Of a DNA stretch of 43,016 nt, positions 16,134-25,204 are shown piece by piece; position 1 is the first letter of the stretch, and each line of letters starts with the position of its first letter. Under the pieces are notes generated by a model. It did not search any database. It saw only the letters and a program-made list of their open reading frames with translations, and was not told the origin of the DNA. The stretch spans positions 1 through 43,016 of the forward strand of contig PHAD01000006.1 of assembly GCA_002841595.1 (NCBI GenBank). The letters are read 5' to 3'. Origin of the DNA: Firmicutes bacterium HGW-Firmicutes-12 (GTDB taxonomy: Bacteria; Bacillota; Peptococcia; DRI-13; PHAD01). The translations under genes were made by a program, and so were the position numbers.

Positions 16134-17144
16134 ATGCGAAACAGTAAACTATTAATTGGATCAGTTGTCCTACTATTACTAACAATGTTAGTCTCCGGAT
16201 GCTCTAGTGATCAAGAGAGTGAAACGGTAGAAGCGAAGAAAATACCTGTCGTTATAGAAGCAGTAAAAAAGGATGCGTTAGCTAAGATTATTAACCTGGG
16301 AGGCTTGATAGAGCCTCAAGAAGAAGTGCTCTTGAGTGCCAAAAGCCCAGCCTTTCGTGTTATACATAATACGGTGAATGTTGGTGATGAAGTTTCTGCC
16401 GGTACACCTCTGGTTGTGTTTGATTCGCGCGAACTTGATCTTCAGTTGGAGCAGATGCGCTTAGATTATGAACGAAACTCTCAACTGTTCGAAGCAGGTG
16501 CGGTATCCAAGACTCAATTGGAGCAACTGAAATATACACTGGAAAACTTGGAATTACAAAAGGAAAGCTTGGTCATAACCAGTCCCATAAATGGGATAGT
16601 GGCGAAGACTGAAGCAGTAGAAGGGCAGTTGGCAGGCTCAATGCCCTTGGTATCTGTAGTAAATATGGATAAATTGAAGCTACGGGTACAGGTGGGAGAA
16701 GCGAATATTAGTAAATTGAAGATAGGCGAAGAGATGGAGATTGAAGTGTCGGCTGTTAATAGAATATATACAGGGGTAATATTTGCAATAGCTCCTAAGA
16801 TAGACAATACGACTAAAGCTTATCCAGTTTCTATTGAAATAATAAATGAAGAAAGATTGATAAAAGGCGGAATGTACGGAGAAATAAAGCTAATTGTAGA
16901 AAAGAAAGAAGATATTATAACTGTACCGCAGAGCGCTATTTTAGATCATGCTCAACAGAAGGTCGTCTATATAATTGAAAATGAGACCGCTAAGATGCGA
17001 GAAGTGAAGCTTGGTCTAACCCTAGGGGATAAAGCTGAAATCATCGAGGGTCTAAAGGTCGGAGAAATGATCGTAGTAGAAGGACAATATGCCGTCAATG
17101 ACGGGAGTGAGGTCTCTGCCGTGTTGAGGGGTGATAAGCAATGA
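16134..17144 (+). CDS. RND efflux membrane fusion lipoprotein (AcrA/HlyD family)
   Basis: 336 residues. The signal peptide ends in a lipobox (L-V-S-G-C, then S-S-D), so the mature protein is lipid-anchored on the outer membrane face. A biotinyl-lipoyl-like half motif (about 55-95), a short helical hairpin (about 100-135, much shorter than in E. coli AcrA), a beta-barrel and a membrane-proximal domain follow, ending in V-E-G-Q-Y-A-V-N-D-G-S-x-V. The adaptor links to the RND pump encoded next, with a 4-base ATGA overlap (17141-17144). GGGAGGG (16121-16127) 6 bases before ATG 16134 fixes the start over a TTG at 16119. No TolC-like gene is near, consistent with a monoderm cell. Confidence 0.9.
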   Translation: MRNSKLLIGSVVLLLLTMLVSGCSSDQESETVEAKKIPVVIEAVKKDALAKIINLGGLIEPQEEVLLSAKSPAFRVIHNTVNVGDEVSAGTPLVVFDSRELDLQLEQMRLDYERNSQLFEAGAVSKTQLEQLKYTLENLELQKESLVITSPINGIVAKTEAVEGQLAGSMPLVSVVNMDKLKLRVQVGEANISKLKIGEEMEIEVSAVNRIYTGVIFAIAPKIDNTTKAYPVSIEIINEERLIKGGMYGEIKLIVEKKEDIITVPQSAILDHAQQKVVYIIENETAKMREVKLGLTLGDKAEIIEGLKVGEMIVVEGQYAVNDGSEVSAVLRGDKQ

Positions 17145-20100
17145 AGCTTTCGGACATCTCTGTCAAAAGACCTGTAGCGGTAATGATGCTATTTCTAATC
17201 GTCATACTCTTAGGTTCGGTATCCGTTTACAGGCTAAACATGGATCTAATACCTGAACTTAACTTGCCGATGGCAGTAGCTTTTACCACTTATAACGGGG
17301 TAGGACCGGAAGAGATTGAGAACCTAGTAACTCGACCGATTGAGAGTGTTTTAGGTACAGTAAATGGGATCAAGAACATTAACTCGACTTCAAGTCTAGG
17401 AAGCTCTATGGTTATGGTAGAGTTAGACTGGGGCTCTGATATGAATTTTGCGATAAACCAAATGCGCGAAAAGATTGATCTCATTTCAGCTGCATTACCT
17501 GCGGATTGCGGAAAAACAACGCTTATCAAACTAGATATAAATTTAATGCCTGTCATGGTATTGGGTTTCGGCGGTGATTTAGAACTACATGATCTGGATA
17601 GATTGGCCACTGACGTCATTAGGCCTCGTTTAGAAAGGGTTAATGGTGTAGCTTCTGTAACTGTAGAGGGTGGAGTTGAAAGAGAAATTCGTATTTCCGC
17701 AGTTCCTCAACGGTTGCAAGCCTATGGACTGAGTCTAGATAGAATAATCTCCTATTTGCGCTCAGAGAACCGCAATACTTCCGCAGGGACTGTGGAGGAG
17801 GGATTGCGCGAACATATCGTGCGCATCACCGGTGAATTTGAAGATGTCCAGGAGATAGAAAACATTCAGATCCCACTTACAACTGGAGGCTATGTTCGTC
17901 TGGGGGAAGTGGCTCTTGTCGAAGATACCTTAAAGGAAAAAAATGTATTTGTATATATGAACGGAAAGCCTAGTGTGCAGATTTCAATCCAGAAACAGAC
18001 GGATGCTAACACTGTAAAAGTTTCTGATGCGGTCACCGAAGAACTAGAACAAATTCAAAAGTTACTGCCGGAAGGGACAGAGATCAATTCAGGCTTTGAT
18101 CAGGCAGAATTTATTAGGCTTTCTATCAGTAATGTAGCAAAAAATGCTTTGATAGGTGCCGTCTTAGCTGTCCTTGTACTGCTTTTGTTTCTAAGGAATT
18201 TCCGTAGTACATTAATTATCGGCGTAGCCATCCCGATATCTGTTATCGCTACTTTTATTCTCATGTACTTTGGCGGCTTGACCCTTAACCTCATTTCAAT
18301 GGGGGGGCTTGCTCTCGGCATAGGGATGATGGTTGATAATGCCATAGTAATATTGGAAAATATTTATCGCCATCAACAAGAGGGTTACTCTCGAATGGAA
18401 GCCGCTCGTAAAGGAGCAAGTGAGGTGGGTGTAGCTATTTTCGCTTCTACCCTTACTTCGATAGTAGTATTCCTGCCGATAGTTTTTGTAGAAGGAATGG
18501 CCTCGCAGATATTTAGGCCCATGGCCTTGACAGTTTCGTTTTCACTCATTTCTTCTCTAGTGGTAGCTCTTACTTTGGTGCCTATGCTATCGTCGAAAAT
18601 ACTAAAAATTGATCAGAATGGGTTCGCAAACGGGAATGGCACTATTAAGAAGGCTAAAGGACCGATAGGTAGAATAGCTGATAACTGGTACGGAATAATA
18701 GATGGTCTAGAAGATAAATATAGAACGCTTTTACACTGGGCAATCAACAATAAGAAAAAGGTAATTATTTTTACTGTTATATTATTAATTGGTAGCTTAG
18801 CACTGCTTCCCATGGTAGGGATGGAGTTTATCCCTAAGCAGGATAGCGGCGAATACGTCATAAATATCTCCATGCCAACCGGCAGCGCTATTGAAGAAAC
18901 AAAACGTGTGACGGAAATGGTGGAAGGATATGTCCAAGAGCTTCCTGAAAGTGAGTGGAACTTTTATGCAGTGGGAAGCGCTGGAGGCATGATGGGCAAC
19001 TCTGCTAGCTCAGATAAAGCAGTGATACAAGGCAAGCTGATAAACAAGAATGAGCGTACTCGTGATATTGATCAAGTATTAGATGAATTACGCGTAAAAT
19101 GCTCTGCTATACCAGGAGCTAAAATAGAGATTAGTGCTCAGTCAGGCACTATGAGCGGTGGTTCTCTAATAGATGTAAGAATTACGGGAGATAATCTTGA
19201 TGTATTGCGTTCTTTTTCGGAAGCAATGGCAGAAAGGATTAGAACTATAGATGGAGCCCGTGAGGTGAAAAGTAGCTTCGAGGCCGGTGGACCAGAGCTG
19301 CAAATTAAACTAAATCGACAGAAAGCGGACTTGTACGGAATTACCTCGGCGCAGCTTTCAGGCATAGTTGCAACAGCCGTTAATGGCTCAACTGCGACCC
19401 AGCTTCGTTCCGGAGGAGACGAAATCGAAGTAAACGTGATTCTAGATGATGACTACAGGCAAAATATTAATGACCTCAAAATATTAACGATCGTTTCACC
19501 GACGGGGGCGCTTATTCCCTTGGGGGATGTAGCAGAATTTGAGATGACAACTGGTCCAACCAAGATAAATAGGATTAACCAAACAAGACAAGTATCTGTG
19601 ACTGGTGATATATCCGGGCGAGATTTGCGGAGCGTAAGTGCCGAAATCCAGCAAGCCGTTAATGAAATGAATATTCCACAAGGCTTACAAGTGGAATATG
19701 GCGGTGCTAACCAGGAAATGGTGGATGCATTTACCGATTTGGCTTTGGCCCTTTTGCTGGCTATCATCCTGGTCTATATGATCCTGGCCTCGCAATACGA
19801 ATCGTTACTATATCCGTTTGTAATTATGTTTGCGATGCCACCTACGATTATAGGGGTTATATTGTCGCTGTTAATTACTGGAAGAACCTTCAATGTTCCA
19901 GCCTTCATAGGAGTAATAATGCTGGCAGGAATTGTAGTTAATAACGCTATAGTTCTTGTGGACTATATCAATACACTGCGGAATCGTGATGGCATGTCGC
20001 GTAAGGAAGCCATTCTAAAGGCAGGGCCTACAAGATTAAGACCTATTCTCATGACTGTTCTTACCACAATTTTGGCGATGTTGCCTCTAGTTCTTGGATT

Positions 20101-20308
20101 AGGTGAAGGGTCAGAAATGTCCGCGCCTATGGCCACTGCGGTATTCGGAGGCTTGACCTTCTCCACGTTGATCACCCTTGTCCTGGTTCCTTGTATGTAT
20201 ATTTTATTAGAAGACATCAAGCAAAAAACACTGAAAATATTAAGACTAGCACCGCAAACGGAGGAAACTACCAATACTCCTAATGGTGGGAGTGAATACG
20301 ATGTCTGA
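17141..20308 (+). CDS. RND-family multidrug/lipid efflux transporter
   Basis: 1055 residues, full length for the AcrB/HAE1 group, with 12 membrane segments in the classic 1+5+1+5 arrangement and two large periplasm-facing loops. The N-terminus K-L-S-D-I-S-V-K-R-P-V-A is typical. In segment 4 the proton-relay pair is D-N (M-M-V-D-N-A-I-V-I-L-E-N) rather than D-D, a variant common in this branch; segment 10 has I-V-V-N-N-A-I-V-L-V-D. It extrudes hydrophobic compounds using proton or sodium flux; substrates cannot be predicted. The start overlaps the adaptor stop, and its end overlaps the TetR start by 8 bases, so all three are translationally linked. Confidence 0.93.
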   Translation: MKLSDISVKRPVAVMMLFLIVILLGSVSVYRLNMDLIPELNLPMAVAFTTYNGVGPEEIENLVTRPIESVLGTVNGIKNINSTSSLGSSMVMVELDWGSDMNFAINQMREKIDLISAALPADCGKTTLIKLDINLMPVMVLGFGGDLELHDLDRLATDVIRPRLERVNGVASVTVEGGVEREIRISAVPQRLQAYGLSLDRIISYLRSENRNTSAGTVEEGLREHIVRITGEFEDVQEIENIQIPLTTGGYVRLGEVALVEDTLKEKNVFVYMNGKPSVQISIQKQTDANTVKVSDAVTEELEQIQKLLPEGTEINSGFDQAEFIRLSISNVAKNALIGAVLAVLVLLLFLRNFRSTLIIGVAIPISVIATFILMYFGGLTLNLISMGGLALGIGMMVDNAIVILENIYRHQQEGYSRMEAARKGASEVGVAIFASTLTSIVVFLPIVFVEGMASQIFRPMALTVSFSLISSLVVALTLVPMLSSKILKIDQNGFANGNGTIKKAKGPIGRIADNWYGIIDGLEDKYRTLLHWAINNKKKVIIFTVILLIGSLALLPMVGMEFIPKQDSGEYVINISMPTGSAIEETKRVTEMVEGYVQELPESEWNFYAVGSAGGMMGNSASSDKAVIQGKLINKNERTRDIDQVLDELRVKCSAIPGAKIEISAQSGTMSGGSLIDVRITGDNLDVLRSFSEAMAERIRTIDGAREVKSSFEAGGPELQIKLNRQKADLYGITSAQLSGIVATAVNGSTATQLRSGGDEIEVNVILDDDYRQNINDLKILTIVSPTGALIPLGDVAEFEMTTGPTKINRINQTRQVSVTGDISGRDLRSVSAEIQQAVNEMNIPQGLQVEYGGANQEMVDAFTDLALALLLAIILVYMILASQYESLLYPFVIMFAMPPTIIGVILSLLITGRTFNVPAFIGVIMLAGIVVNNAIVLVDYINTLRNRDGMSRKEAILKAGPTRLRPILMTVLTTILAMLPLVLGLGEGSEMSAPMATAVFGGLTFSTLITLVLVPCMYILLEDIKQKTLKILRLAPQTEETTNTPNGGSEYDV

Positions 20309-20903
20309 AGGAAATGTAATTACTAAACGAGATATTATATTAAAAGCCGCGGCCGAGGTTTTCTCGGCCAAAGGCTTTTATGGAGCCAAGATAGAAGATA
20401 TCGCCCATGCAGCTGAAATCGGCAAAGGCACTGTCTATGAGTACTTTCGTAGTAAGGAACAACTATATATCGAGATGATTAAAGAAGCAGTCGGATTCTT
20501 TGAGGAGATATTAAAAAAGGAATTACAAAAAACTGAAAGTACCCGTGATAAATTGGTTTGCATAATACGTACTAAGATTCTATTCAGCCAACGCTACTGT
20601 CTCATGGCCAAGGTAGTAACTTTTGAGAGTATTCCTTTGGAACCTTCCTTCTTCGAATGGATGCGTAAACTGCATACTCACCACTTGGGATTGATTGAGA
20701 ATATTATCCAAAAGGGTATTGAAAAAAAAGAGATACGTGCTATCGATGCTTCTGTTTTTGCTCTTTTATTCTACGGTGGTATAGGGGTGGTAGCCAACCC
20801 TTTTACGGGTTCGAATTTATCAGTAGTAGAACTTGAAAATTTAATTACAAAGGTTATGAACTATTATTTTGATGGAATAAAGATAAATGGAGGGGAGCAA
20901 TGA
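20301..20903 (+). CDS. TetR-family repressor, probably of the RND operon
   Basis: 200 residues. The N-terminal TetR helix-turn-helix spans about 10-55 (I-L-K-A-A-A-E-V-F-S-A-K-G-F-Y then I-A-H-A-A-E-I-G-K-G-T-V-Y-E-Y-F), followed by an all-helical ligand and dimer domain. It lies inside the operon it probably controls, and a GC-rich dyad at the operon promoter (16089-16112) is the likely operator. A ligand exported by the pump would release repression. The ATG at 20301 is preferred over the one at 20283 because GGTGGGAG lies 8 bases upstream. Its stop overlaps the start of the SGNH hydrolase (ATGA). Confidence 0.9.
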   Translation: MSEGNVITKRDIILKAAAEVFSAKGFYGAKIEDIAHAAEIGKGTVYEYFRSKEQLYIEMIKEAVGFFEEILKKELQKTESTRDKLVCIIRTKILFSQRYCLMAKVVTFESIPLEPSFFEWMRKLHTHHLGLIENIIQKGIEKKEIRAIDASVFALLFYGGIGVVANPFTGSNLSVVELENLITKVMNYYFDGIKINGGEQ

Positions 20904-21454
20904 GCGAAGTAACGTTTGTAGCCCTGGGAGCTTCGATTACGTACGGATACCCCTACAAACAAAAAGACTCTTGGGTTGAACATATCAGGGAAAAAACAGA
21001 TTGGCAGGTTATTAATTCGGGTATTCCTGGAAATACCTTTGAGGATATGTACAACAGGCTTAAGCTAGACGTTTTGGATCATAACCCGGATATTGTCTGT
21101 GTAATGGCGGGTACGAATGATGTTAACCAATGTATGTCTCAGCCCCAGATACAGCAAAGTTTCCTCAAATTGCTTACGGAGCTCTTGAAGCGAAACATTC
21201 AAGTATTAGTAGGCTTGCCACTACCTGTGGATACTCCTAATGAAGGAGCACTACGGCTTTTACGAGCCTGGTTGATTGAGTGTTGTGAGGAGAAAGATCT
21301 GGTATTGATCAATTTCTATCAGGATTTTATAGACGCTCAAGGAGAAATTCGAGAAGATTTGCTGCTAGATGGCTGTCATCCGCGCAAAAAGGGATATGCA
21401 ATAATGGGAGAGCGAGCCGTAAAGACGCTGCAAGAAAATGATATAATAGACTAG
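20900..21454 (+). CDS. SGNH/GDSL-type hydrolase
   Basis: 184 residues with all SGNH blocks: block I A-L-G-A-S-I-T-Y-G with the nucleophile Ser (the usual GDS Asp is Ala), block II N-S-G-I-P-G-N-T, block III G-T-N-D and block V D-G-C-H-P-x-x-x-G-Y with the catalytic Asp and His. It is an esterase or lipase of unknown substrate (acyl esters, lysophospholipids or acetylated sugars are typical). There is no signal peptide, so it is probably cytoplasmic. It overlaps the tetR stop by 4 bases, so it belongs to the RND operon; a link between exported lipid-like substrate and an esterase is conceivable but inferred. Confidence 0.88.
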   Translation: MSEVTFVALGASITYGYPYKQKDSWVEHIREKTDWQVINSGIPGNTFEDMYNRLKLDVLDHNPDIVCVMAGTNDVNQCMSQPQIQQSFLKLLTELLKRNIQVLVGLPLPVDTPNEGALRLLRAWLIECCEEKDLVLINFYQDFIDAQGEIREDLLLDGCHPRKKGYAIMGERAVKTLQENDIID

Positions 21455-21466
21455 AGGTGTATTGTA

Positions 21467-21946
21467 ATGAATACAGAAAAACCGCAAAGGGAAATAGAAG
21501 ACGGAAAGAGAAAATATCAGAATGATGACTTAGTTGTTTATTGGGATGCGAAGCAATGCTCCCATTCAGGCAAGTGTTGGCAGAGGCTTCCCAAAGTATT
21601 TATACCGACTGAAACGCCCTGGATTAAAATAGATGATGCCACCCCGGAAGAGATTATTGAGATTATAGACCTATGTCCCACGGATGCTCTCAAATACGAA
21701 CTGCCGCAAGGATCAAGAGTAAACCCAGATATTGCCCAAGGACCTGGTTCCGTTAATTTCATCAGAAAATCATCGACGGAAGAGGTTCAAATAAATATGG
21801 TGCAGGACGGACCGTTAGTTGTTAAAGGACAAGCACGGATTATAAGTCCAAAGGGGGAAATTCTAAAGGAGTCAAACCGGATGGTACTATGCGCCTGCGG
21901 CAAGAGTTCTACCCGCCCCTTTTGTGATGGCAGTCATATGCGATAG
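21467..21946 (+). CDS. Dual iron-sulfur protein: Fer4_19 (YjdI-like) plus CDGSH domain
   Basis: 159 residues with two Fe-S modules. The N-terminal half (about 22-85) has C-S-H-S-G-K-C and a later D-L-C-P-T-D-A-L, the pattern of the YjdI/Fer4_19 divergent ferredoxin family. The C-terminal end (about 143-158) has a perfect CDGSH signature, C-A-C-G-K-S-S-T-R-P-F-C-D-G-S-H, which binds a 2Fe-2S cluster by three Cys and one His, as in mitoNEET. The protein is cytoplasmic. It probably transfers electrons or clusters or senses redox; the partner is unknown. It follows the SGNH hydrolase by 12 bases and likely shares its transcript. Confidence 0.9.
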   Translation: MNTEKPQREIEDGKRKYQNDDLVVYWDAKQCSHSGKCWQRLPKVFIPTETPWIKIDDATPEEIIEIIDLCPTDALKYELPQGSRVNPDIAQGPGSVNFIRKSSTEEVQINMVQDGPLVVKGQARIISPKGEILKESNRMVLCACGKSSTRPFCDGSHMR

Positions 21947-21956
21947 AAAAATATAC

Positions 21957-21985
21957 TTGCAAAATAACTGAGTACTTGGGATAAT
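21957..21985 (+). promoter_or_regulatory. Promoter of the helical protein gene
   Basis: TTGCAA (21957-21962), 17 bases, GATAAT (21980-21985), about 34 bases ahead of the ATG at 22019. No terminator separates it from the preceding gene. Confidence 0.55.
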
Positions 21986-22018
21986 ATGTGTACAATACTT
22001 TAGGAGGGAGTGGAGATT

Positions 22019-22417
22019 ATGACCTCTAATGCTAAAGACAGAATTAAAGATAAATTTCAGGAGCTAATGGATATAATCAAGGAAGAAGCAAAGACAGAGA
22101 GTAAAGAAAGAAAGCAAGATATTATACAGGCTGTTAGTGATATCAAGCAGAGTCTTGAGAGCAATTGGGACAAGGTTGAGGGTCAATCCAAGGAAAAATT
22201 TATGGATATAAAAGAGAAAACCCAAGATAAGGTTCAAGAGAGCCTTAATGAAATGATAAAGGATATGGAAGCTAAAGCCTTGAAGGTTCAATACACTATC
22301 CAGGATAAATATTCTCAAGGAATGGAAAAGAAAGACGAATACATAGTAAAAACAGCAGAAACTTTAGTTGAAGCAATAACTAAGGCCAAAAAAGCGATGG
22401 TTAATGATAAGGAATAA
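22019..22417 (+). CDS. Small highly charged amphipathic-helix protein, unknown function
   Basis: 132 residues, nearly all Lys, Glu, Asp, Gln, Met and Ile, with no Pro, Gly-poor, and no signal or membrane segment. Recurrent K-x-x-x-Q-D/E-x-x-x-x spacing (K-D-R-I-K-D-K-F-Q, K-E-K-F-M-D-I-K-E-K, Q-D-K-V-Q-E) suggests continuous amphipathic helices of the apolipoprotein, LEA or phasin kind. Such proteins coat lipid, protein or DNA surfaces or protect in desiccation; which applies here cannot be said. GGAGGGAG (22003-22010) lies 8 bases before ATG 22019. It is monocistronic between its own promoter and a hairpin at 22442. Confidence 0.7.
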   Translation: MTSNAKDRIKDKFQELMDIIKEEAKTESKERKQDIIQAVSDIKQSLESNWDKVEGQSKEKFMDIKEKTQDKVQESLNEMIKDMEAKALKVQYTIQDKYSQGMEKKDEYIVKTAETLVEAITKAKKAMVNDKE

Positions 22418-22441
22418 AGAAAACATATAATATGGATAAGT

Positions 22442-22492
22442 GACGAGTTCAAGTTGGGGGACATCCTTTCATGCAATTCGTCTCTTGTTTTT
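22442..22492 (+). terminator. Possible terminator after the helical protein gene
   Basis: GACGAGTT (22442-22449) pairs with AATTCGTC (22475-22482) over 8 pairs (one G-U), followed by TCTTGTTTTT. The long loop of 25 bases makes it weaker than the others in the window. Confidence 0.45.
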
Positions 22493-22504
22493 AGGCCGAC
22501 CTAG

Positions 22505-22529
22505 GATACGGTATCCCGTATACCGGGAT
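22505..22529. promoter_or_regulatory. Nested palindromes upstream of the GntR regulator
   Basis: Three perfect dyads overlap in 25 bases: GATAC-G-GTATC (22505-22515), CGGTAT-CCCGT-ATACCG (22509-22525) and ATCCCG-TATAC-CGGGAT (22513-22529). Their position about 45 bases before the GntR gene suits an autoregulatory operator; as RNA they could also form alternative hairpins. Confidence 0.6.
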
Positions 22530-22575
22530 TATATTTAGTTAGGGGTAAAATATTGTTTTTGGGAAGGAACTGGTC

Positions 22576-23250
22576 ATGATGGAACGAAGCATAGCAGCAA
22601 TTACCAGCTTAAGGCCCATCAGGGATATAGTTTATGAGAACATACGTAAAGCAATTCTTCAGGGAGTTATGAAGCCAGGAGAAAGAATTGTGGAAAAAGA
22701 ATGCGCTGAGAGGTACCGGATAAGTCGAACTCCAGTCCGTGAAGCCCTAAGGAAGCTGGAAATAGAAGGACTTGTTCAATATATTCCACGAAAGGGAGTA
22801 GTAGTTAAAGCAATTAATCTAGAAGAAATAGAAGAAATTTATGCAATCCGTATAGCCCTTGAAAGTATAGCTATTGAAGCGGCAATTGAGCGTATAAGCG
22901 AGGCAGATATAGAAAGGCTTCAAGATATCACCATGAAGATGGAAAAGTATGAAGATGCCGGAAAGATGGAGGAACTACTTGCAACTTGTAATGAATTTAA
23001 TGATGTATTGTTGAGAGCTGCTGCCATGCCACGCTTATTAGCTATTATAAATTCACAAAAGGATTCCTTGCAAAGATTTCGGGGGATTACTCTCTCTAGG
23101 GATATCAGGCGGAGCAAAGCAATATCTGAACACAAAGAGATTTTAAAGACGGTAATGGATAAGGACAAAGAAAAAGCGGTTAAATATGTAAGAATACATC
23201 TCGAGGGGGCAAGACAAACTCTAACCAAAAATATGGAGAAGAGAAAATGA
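22576..23250 (+). CDS. GntR-family regulator with FCD domain (FadR subfamily)
   Basis: 224 residues. A winged helix (about 12-78) contains the GntR signature R-I-S-R-T-P-V-R-E-A-L-R-K-L and a wing P-R-K-G-V-V-V. The C-terminal FCD domain (about 85-215) normally binds a metal and a carboxylic acid; here His is present in S-E-H-K-E-I-L and R-I-H-L-E-G-A, but the usual early F-H is F-N, so the metal site may be altered. It lies 18 bases upstream of aconitase and almost certainly controls the aconitase-isocitrate dehydrogenase operon, probably sensing an organic acid. The nested palindromes at 22505-22529 are its candidate site. AAGGA precedes the ATG at 22576. Confidence 0.88.
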   Translation: MMERSIAAITSLRPIRDIVYENIRKAILQGVMKPGERIVEKECAERYRISRTPVREALRKLEIEGLVQYIPRKGVVVKAINLEEIEEIYAIRIALESIAIEAAIERISEADIERLQDITMKMEKYEDAGKMEELLATCNEFNDVLLRAAAMPRLLAIINSQKDSLQRFRGITLSRDIRRSKAISEHKEILKTVMDKDKEKAVKYVRIHLEGARQTLTKNMEKRK

Positions 23251-23268
23251 AATGGAGGAGTTGTAGTT

Positions 23269-25191
23269 ATGGCACATAATATTACCCAAAAGGTAATTAA
23301 AGCACATCTTGTTGAAGGAAGTATGGACGCGGGCCCTGAGATAGCCATTAAAATTGATCAAACACTCACACAAGACGCAACAGGCACAATGGCCTATCTA
23401 GAGTTTGAGGCTGTGGGAATCCCACGGGTTAAGACGGAGGTATCCGTTAGTTACGTAGATCATAATACTCTACAGACTGGCTACGAAAATGCGGATGACC
23501 ACAGATTCCTACAATCGGCCGCAGCTAAGTATGGTGCGTATTTTTCCAGGCCAGGTAATGGTATTTGCCATCAGGTACATCTAGAGAGATTTGGCAAACC
23601 CGGAAAAACACTGCTTGGTTCAGATAGTCATACGCCGACCGGAGGCGGTCTCGGTATGCTGGCTATCGGAGCGGGTGGTCTTGATGTAGCCCTAGCTATG
23701 GCGGGGCAGCCTTTTTATCTAACTATGCCAAAGGTGGTTAATGTCTATTTGGAGGGAGAATTGCAGCCTTGGGTCTCCGCGAAGGAAATAATTTTAGAAC
23801 TTTTGTGTAGACTTACGGTTAAAGGCGGAGTAGGGAAAGTCTTTGAGTATTCGGGTCCCGGTATCGCCAATTTGAGTGTCCCGCAAAGGGCTACTATCAC
23901 CAATATGGGTGCTGAACTAGGCGCGACTTCCTCCATCTTTCCGAGTGACGAACAGACGAGAGATTTTCTCAAAGCACAAGATAGAGAAGAGGATTATATA
24001 GAACTTAGTGCGGATGATAATGCCACATATGATGAGACCGTTAAAATAAACCTTTCGGAGTTAGTTCCACTGATTGCTAAGCCGCACAGCCCTGATAATG
24101 TAGTTCCGATTAGCGAAGTAGCAGGAACCAAAGTTGATCAAGTCTTCATAGGTAGCTGTACGAATTCTTCTTTTGCTGATCTGATGAAGGTCGCCGCAAT
24201 ACTTCACGGGAAGGTCATTCATCCTGATGTGAGTTTGTGTATAGCACCGGGGTCAAAGCAGGTCTTACAGATGCTGTCCGCAAATGGAGCACTTTCTGAT
24301 TTGGTAGCCTCTGGGGCAAGAATTCTAGAATCTGCTTGTGGACCTTGTGTAGGAGTAGGTCAAGCACCTGCCTCGGGGGGCATTTCCTTAAGAACTTCTA
24401 ATCGGAATTTTGAAGGTCGTAGTGGTACTGCTGATGCGGAAATTTATCTTGCTAGTGCTGAAACCTGTGCCCTATCAGCAATAACCGGGCATATAGCAGA
24501 TGTAAGAACGATTAAAGATATATTTGAAATAAATATTCCGGAGAGATTTGAAGTAGATGACCGGATGATAATTGCTCCACCTGAGGATGGAAGTGCTGTG
24601 GAGATCAAGCGCGGGCCGAATATAAAGCCGCTTCCACAGTTTAAAGAACTGCCAAACGAACTAACAGGTGAAGTAGTAATTAAGGTCGGCGATAATATTA
24701 CTACGGATCATATTATGCCGGCGGGTGCAAAAGTATTGCCTCTGCGTTCAAACATACCCGAAATTGCTAAGCATGTTTTTGCCTCTGTTGATAAGGAATT
24801 CTATACTAGGGTGATGGAGAAGCAAGGTGGATTTATAGTTGGCGGGCACAACTATGGTCAAGGTTCAAGTCGTGAGCATGCGGCCTTAGCGCCAAAGCAT
24901 CTTGGGATAAAGGCAGTTCTTGTTAAGTCTTTTGCGAGGATACATTTACAGAATCTCATAAACTTTGGAATCTTGCCGCTTACTTTTAATGAAGAGAGTG
25001 ACTTTGAGCTTATTCTATCCGGAGATAAGCTGGAAATACAGGATTTGTTGAAAGATATTGCTAGTAATAATATAAGAGTTATCAACAAGACCCGCAATCA
25101 GGAATACAAGGTAAAGCACTCCCTTAGTGACCGGCAGTTGGAGATTATTAGGGTTGGAGGGCTATTGAATTATGTTGGAAATAGCAAATAA
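23269..25191 (+). CDS. acn: Aconitate hydratase (about 640-residue type)
   Basis: 640 residues, shorter than AcnA or AcnB and like the Aquifex-type aconitases of anaerobes. The 4Fe-4S ligands are Cys in F-I-G-S-C-T-N-S (about 295) and the pair in S-A-C-G-P-C-V-G (about 355-358). Substrate motifs include [11 protein letters not shown], and the C-terminal swivel domain has [14 protein letters not shown] with the catalytic Ser. It isomerises citrate to isocitrate in the cytoplasm. GGAG lies ahead of the ATG at 23269, 18 bases after the GntR gene; isocitrate dehydrogenase follows 13 bases after its stop. A homoaconitase or isopropylmalate isomerase role is less likely given the neighbour. Confidence 0.92.
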   Translation: MAHNITQKVIKAHLVEGSMDAGPEIAIKIDQTLTQDATGTMAYLEFEAVGIPRVKTEVSVSYVDHNTLQTGYENADDHRFLQSAAAKYGAYFSRPGNGICHQVHLERFGKPGKTLLGSDSHTPTGGGLGMLAIGAGGLDVALAMAGQPFYLTMPKVVNVYLEGELQPWVSAKEIILELLCRLTVKGGVGKVFEYSGPGIANLSVPQRATITNMGAELGATSSIFPSDEQTRDFLKAQDREEDYIELSADDNATYDETVKINLSELVPLIAKPHSPDNVVPISEVAGTKVDQVFIGSCTNSSFADLMKVAAILHGKVIHPDVSLCIAPGSKQVLQMLSANGALSDLVASGARILESACGPCVGVGQAPASGGISLRTSNRNFEGRSGTADAEIYLASAETCALSAITGHIADVRTIKDIFEINIPERFEVDDRMIIAPPEDGSAVEIKRGPNIKPLPQFKELPNELTGEVVIKVGDNITTDHIMPAGAKVLPLRSNIPEIAKHVFASVDKEFYTRVMEKQGGFIVGGHNYGQGSSREHAALAPKHLGIKAVLVKSFARIHLQNLINFGILPLTFNEESDFELILSGDKLEIQDLLKDIASNNIRVINKTRNQEYKVKHSLSDRQLEIIRVGGLLNYVGNSK

Positions 25192-25204
25192 GGAGCTGAA
25201 GGTC

